Shown here one piece after another: positions 6,183 through 7,133 of a stretch of 7,133 nucleotides of DNA (positions are counted from its first letter, which is position 1; each line of letters begins with the position of its first letter). Both the position numbers and the translations under genes were made by a program. Below the pieces are notes generated by a model. That model was not told the DNA's origin. It saw nothing but the letters and a program-made list of their open reading frames with translations, and searched no databases. The stretch spans positions 1,573-8,705 of the forward strand of contig MFJA01000027.1 of assembly GCA_001779055.1 (NCBI GenBank). The letters run 5' to 3'. Source of the DNA: Candidatus Gottesmanbacteria bacterium RBG_16_37_8. Lineage in GTDB: Bacteria > Patescibacteriota > Microgenomatia > 2-02-FULL-39-11.

Positions 6183-6255
6183 GCCCCGTTCGTTCCCGAT
6201 GGTCACATCCATCGGGATCCCGATAGCAAAGCGTATCGGGACTAGCGGCCAAGGA
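6183..6255 (+). pseudogene. Displaced copy of tRNA-Glu nt 1-25, split by a 48-bp insertion
   Basis: GCCCCGTTCGT (6183-6193) equals nt 1-11 of the intact tRNA, and CTAGCGGCCAAGGA (6242-6255) equals nt 12-25 with one change (A at 6251 for C at 6481). Removing 6194-6241 rejoins the two pieces exactly. After nt 25 the sequence switches to GIY-YIG nuclease-like coding sequence. The piece is a tRNA 5' end left behind when something entered the D arm. Confidence 0.85.
6194..6241 (+). repeat. Double-hairpin palindromic insert (48 bp)
   Basis: Two adjacent 24-nt hairpins share the same outer stem: TCCCGATGG/CCATCGGGA with a 6-nt loop (6194-6217) and TCCCGATA/TATCGGGA with an 8-nt loop (6218-6241). 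The junction is the palindrome ATCGGGATCCCGAT. It looks like a REP/BIME-type element. It interrupts the tRNA fragment precisely between nt 11 and 12 with no visible target duplication. Other copies would be expected elsewhere in the genome if it is a repeat family. Confidence 0.75.
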
Positions 6256-6475
6256 ATATTTTTGTGTATACGAAGTACAGATAATTTAGAAGAAAGAATT
6301 TTTAGACATAATAATGGATATTCACGCTATACTAAAGGAAGAGGTCCTTTTAAATTAGTATATAAAAGAGGTCTTTAATACACGTTCAGAAGCTAAAAAA
6401 CGTGAATATTATCTTAAATCTCTAAAAAGTAAAAAAGTGATTATGAAATTAATTAAAAGCGCCCCGTTCGTCTAG
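6256..6475 (+). pseudogene. GIY-YIG nuclease pseudogene (N-terminus lost, frameshifted), ending inside tRNA-Glu
   Basis: Frame one from 6256 reads IFLCIRSTDNLEERIFRHNN and on to GPFKLVYKRG, then stops at 6376-6378. Moving on by one base at 6370/6371 continues as VFNTRSEAKKREYYLKSLKS and ends KLIKSAPFV with a TAG at 6473-6475. Together they match the body of small single-domain GIY-YIG proteins: TDNLEER holds the catalytic Arg, SRYTK is the usual loop and KKREYYLKSL holds the metal-binding Glu. The N-terminal strands with the GIY and YIG motifs are gone, and one extra G explains the frameshift. An ATG at 6199 gives a 59-codon chance frame through the hairpin insert; I do not consider it a gene. 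The last four residues and the stop are encoded by the first 15 nt of the intact tRNA. Confidence 0.85.
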
Positions 6476-6534
6476 CGGCCCAGGACACATGGTTTTCAGC
6501 CATGGAATCGGGGGTTCGAATCCCCCACGGGGTA
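6461..6534 (+). tRNA. trnE: tRNA-Glu (anticodon UUC)
   Basis: A complete 74-nt cloverleaf. The acceptor stem is 6461-6467/6527-6533 with a G·U first pair. The D arm is GTC...GAC (6470-6472/6484-6486). The anticodon stem is CATGG/CCATG (6488-6492/6500-6504) with loop TTTTCAG, so the anticodon is TTC (6495-6497), which reads GAA and GAG. The T arm is GGGGG/CCCCC with loop TTCGAAT. The discriminator is A6534 and CCA is not encoded. It lies between two GIY-YIG modules, each bordered by a copy of part of this tRNA. It has no good promoter of its own close by (a weak TATGAA at 6442), so it probably depends on transcription from about 6178 through the pseudogene and on 5' processing. Confidence 0.97.
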
Positions 6535-6560
6535 CTATCTTTCGCTAAAGCTACAGATAG
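6535..6560 (+). other. Small hairpin directly after the tRNA
   Basis: CTATCT (6535-6540) pairs with AGATAG (6555-6560) around a 14-nt loop that contains a nested CTTT/AAAG. There is no T-run, so it is not a typical intrinsic terminator. It could mark the 3' end for tRNA processing or be the left end of the nuclease element. Confidence 0.35.
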
Positions 6561-6578
6561 CAGGCTACTGTTAACAAA

Positions 6579-6899
6579 ATGTACTATACGTACATTCTCT
6601 TCAATAATAAAACCAATAGATACTACATTGGTTATTCTCCGGATTTAAGAAATCGTTTAAAAGAACATCTGTCAGGGAAAGTTAAATCAACTAAATCAAA
6701 CTTAAATTATAAATTGGCGTGGTATTGTGGATTTCCAACTGAAAATCAGGCAATAAAATTTGAAAAATATTTAAAAACAGGTTCGGGAATTGCATTTATG
6801 AAAAAACGATTTCTTAATATTCCTTTTGTAGCTTTAACGAAAGATAATGTCTCTGATAACGGATTAATCACTACTCGAAGCTCAAAGAGCGAAGTGTAG
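6579..6899 (+). CDS. Small single-domain GIY-YIG nuclease
   Basis: A 106-residue protein of the short UPF0213/SLX1-like GIY-YIG type. YTYIL (3-7) and YYIG (15-18) are the two signature strands, DLRNRLKEH (22-30) carries catalytic Arg26, STKS is the usual loop, and KFEKYLKTGSG (60-70) carries the metal-binding Glu62. All key residues are present, so it is probably an active DNA endonuclease. After KKRFLNI the tail (about 80-106) is low in similarity to the family and ends SSKSEV; its TAG (6897-6899) touches the first base of a duplicated tRNA 3' end. It starts 45 bp after tRNA-Glu without a Shine-Dalgarno site, and may be read through from the tRNA transcript. It is only distantly like the pseudogene upstream, so the two were acquired separately. 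A homing-type role at the tRNA is inferred from position. Confidence 0.88.
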   Translation: MYYTYILFNNKTNRYYIGYSPDLRNRLKEHLSGKVKSTKSNLNYKLAWYCGFPTENQAIKFEKYLKTGSGIAFMKKRFLNIPFVALTKDNVSDNGLITTRSSKSEV

Positions 6900-7133
6900 A
6901 ATCCCCCACGGGGTACCATTGTGAAATCTGAATATTCCGATCCTTTAAAATAGCCTTGGAGATCACTTTTCCAGCCTCAAGCCTCATATTTTCTTTAGCC
7001 TTGCAAATTCTGTCAGAAAATTCTGGATTCTCCCGCATCCAACGATAGAATGTGTCTCTGGAGACACCCACAAGGTTACAGGCTGTTAGATCGGATACTC
7101 CCTGAGCAAATAGTCTTTCAAGGTCAGAAATTA
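6871..7133 (-). CDS. Phage terminase small-subunit-like HTH protein, C-terminal part (runs off right edge)
   Basis: The minus-strand frame is open from the right edge to a TAG at 6873-6871, giving 86 codons. An internal GTG at 7071 is not the likely start because the helix-turn-helix begins before it: LERLFAQGVSDLTACNLVGVSRDTFYRWM (about residues 4-32 of the visible part), a resolvase/terminase-type HTH in which GVSRDTFYRWM is the recognition helix. ENPEFSDRICKAKENMRLEAGKVI is the amphipathic helix that follows in TerS-like proteins. From QWY on (6918 leftward) the frame runs antisense through the displaced tRNA 3' end (YPVGDS) and into the end of the GIY-YIG gene, so the natural C-terminus is probably lost. 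It may be phage-derived or a remnant. The TerS-like label is tentative. Confidence 0.6.
   Translation of the reverse strand, partial: ISDLERLFAQGVSDLTACNLVGVSRDTFYRWMRENPEFSDRICKAKENMRLEAGKVISKAILKDRNIQISQWYPVGDSTLRSLSFE
6899..6918 (+). repeat. Displaced copy of the tRNA-Glu 3' end (nt 58-74 plus CCA), att-like direct repeat
   Basis: GAATCCCCCACGGGGTAC (6899-6916) is an exact 18-bp direct repeat of 6518-6535, covering the T loop half, the T stem 3' strand, the acceptor 3' strand and the discriminator. It is followed by CA, so this copy reads CCA after the discriminator, unlike the intact tRNA. The repeat pair brackets the GIY-YIG gene. Confidence 0.9.

Noticed and set aside
6199..6378. 59-codon ATG frame running from the hairpin insert into the GIY-YIG remnant
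   Set aside because: Its first 19 codons come from the palindrome and the tRNA fragment, it lacks the GIY and YIG motifs, and it stops at the frameshift.

Overview
The window looks like a piece of a small-genome candidate-phyla-radiation bacterium (Patescibacteria, possibly a Microgenomates-type lineage). This is an inference. It rests on the AT-rich sequence, tightly packed genes, few Shine-Dalgarno sites, promoters placed so that transcripts start at or next to the ATG, and protein types common in that group: a tandem GH130 protein, a TM_helix membrane protein, a PsbP-like remnant and small GIY-YIG nucleases. TGA is used as a stop codon (ends of bL19 and the PfkB kinase), so this is not a lineage that recodes UGA.

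Left part (1-931, minus strand): the 5' end of a secreted protein gene runs off the left edge. Next is a decayed C-terminal remnant of a PsbP-like domain protein, then a GC-rich element at 773-877 that folds into a closed multi-branched structure whose two non-Watson-Crick pairs are G·U only if the RNA is read from the plus strand.

Middle (932-6126): a minus-strand pair encodes a tandem two-domain GH130 glycoside phosphorylase/hydrolase and, 3 bp later, a membrane-anchored class I methyltransferase. Diverging from it on the plus strand are an Mn-type superoxide dismutase, then ribosomal protein bL19, a PfkB-family sugar kinase and a TM_helix (MscS-related) membrane protein; the last three are close or overlapping and probably co-transcribed. 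The divergent sod/GH130 promoters overlap at their -35 boxes. The sod and bL19 promoters both place the -10 box exactly 6 nt before ATG, which predicts leaderless mRNAs.

Right part (6127-7133): this is the most unusual region. An intact tRNA-Glu(UUC) sits between two unrelated GIY-YIG nuclease modules, and each module is bordered by a duplicated piece of that tRNA. Upstream, a copy of tRNA nt 1-25, now split by a 48-bp double hairpin, still carries a promoter; it is followed by a frameshifted GIY-YIG pseudogene whose last codons and stop lie inside the intact tRNA. Downstream, an intact GIY-YIG gene ends at a second copy of tRNA nt 58-74. The arrangement suggests small nuclease elements that insert into a tRNA gene from either side and rebuild the part they displace. 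At the right edge a phage-terminase-small-subunit-like HTH gene runs antisense into the displaced tRNA 3' end, so a larger integrated element may begin there.
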